A DNA stretch of 64,000 bases, taken from contig NZ_CP139438.1 in assembly GCF_034258515.1 (NCBI RefSeq), positions 2,728,001-2,792,000 on the forward strand, written 5' to 3'. The notes beneath the pieces are model-generated. The model was not told the DNA's origin and did no database searches. It saw only the letters and a list, made by a program, of their open reading frames with translations. Source of the stretch: Pseudarthrobacter oxydans (lineage in GTDB: Bacteria; Actinomycetota; Actinomycetes; Actinomycetales; Micrococcaceae). Positions 63,685-64,000 of this stretch are shown piece by piece; the stretch's first letter is position 1, and each line of letters begins with the position of its first letter. The translations under genes were made by a program, and so were the position numbers.

Positions 63685-64000
63685 CTATTTCACCAATTTG
63701 CGCACCAGGCGGGCGCCCTGCGGAAGGGAAAGCCCGGGCAGGTACGCGCGGGTCAATGCCCGGCCGATCGCCGGCAGATACAACGCGTCCTGGTAATACA
63801 GGTAAAGCGCACGGTATTCGGGTTTGAAGCGCGACTTGAATGCGGCCAGGGAGCGGAATCCGTAGACGGGTTCCAGTGCGTGCCCCACGAGGTCGAGTAT
63901 CCGGACCAGGTTGTCCGCTTCGCCTTCACCGGGGGCCTCAGAACGGGGTCCGTCACCGGCAGGGGATTCGGGAAGGCTGGCCAGCGGTGAGCCCGAGAGC
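63685..64000 (-). CDS. DUF2156/phosphatidylglycerol lysyltransferase-like protein, 3' end only
   Basis: The last ~105 codons of a longer gene that enters from beyond the window. The readable end includes NLVRILDLVGHALEPVYGF, RSLAAFKSRFKPEYRALYLY and ALYLPAIGRALTRAYLPGLS. This pattern, a loading helix and FK.KF.P.YR.LYL, fits the C-terminus of MprF/LysX-type GNAT-fold domains that aminoacylate phospholipids. The catalytic part is not in view, so the call is tentative. The frame is open to the window edge. Confidence 0.65.
   Translation of the reverse strand, partial: LSGSPLASLPESPAGDGPRSEAPGEGEADNLVRILDLVGHALEPVYGFRSLAAFKSRFKPEYRALYLYYQDALYLPAIGRALTRAYLPGLSLPQGARLVRKLVK

Overview
This window is high-GC DNA of the kind found in soil Micrococcaceae (Arthrobacter/Pseudarthrobacter type; genus inferred, not proven). 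The evidence is the GC-rich codon use, frequent GTG/TTG starts, NucS in the mismatch-repair role, an NrtR-nadABC cluster, the clpS-DUF2017-murI-MBL-rph-rdgB order, and many start codons placed 6-7 bases behind a TANNNT -10 box. It looks like chromosomal core with small accessory stretches. I see no insertion sequence, prophage, CRISPR array or rRNA.

Layout. 1-6.4 kb (minus): branched-chain amino acid genes ilvD, ilvB, ilvN, ilvC, then the 5' part of serA. A 22-codon Val-rich leader peptide and a Rho-independent terminator precede ilvB, the classic form of transcription attenuation. 6.6-10.5 kb: a membrane-anchored low-complexity protein with a conserved C-terminal tail, tRNA-Lys, a MarR regulator, a Bcp peroxiredoxin, tRNA-Leu and a fasciclin-domain lipoprotein. 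10.6-19 kb (plus): peptide/nickel-type solute-binding lipoprotein, mqo, an RND exporter, and a flavin oxidoreductase coupled to a MarR regulator behind a perfect palindrome. 18.9-21.4 kb: transglutaminase-like protein, lipoprotein, DUF1684 protein.

21.4-27.4 kb (minus): NAD de novo operon nrtR-nadA-nadB-nadC-cysteine desulfurase, with overlapping or nearly touching reading frames and a long palindrome over the presumed promoter. 27.5-34.4 kb: amino acid permease, hydrolase plus phosphoribosyltransferase, MHS-type transporter, IclR regulator, and an MFS transporter whose N-terminus is split by an apparent frameshift. 34.5-43.5 kb: sbcC-sbcD, aquaporin-type channel, ADP-ribosylglycohydrolase, DUF4395 protein, exonuclease-BRCT protein, DedA protein.

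43.5-50.1 kb: rdgB, rph, MBL hydrolase, murI, DUF2017, clpS (minus), then a 59-bp tandem repeat in the divergent promoter region, then NAD salvage genes pncB-pncA (plus). 50.1-64 kb: helicase with DUF3039 protein, nagB, ABC exporter pair, old yellow enzyme, YbbN-like protein, a four-part membrane protein, AI-2E family transporter, hydrolase, zinc-ribbon protein divergent from nucS, a cold shock gene, and the end of a DUF2156 lysyltransferase-like gene.

Most of the window is ordinary metabolism and maintenance. The strongest signals beyond the gene list are the ilvB attenuator, the NrtR-type palindrome, the 59-bp repeat, the frameshifted MFS gene and the recurring leaderless promoter layout. 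I found no clearly new multi-gene system.
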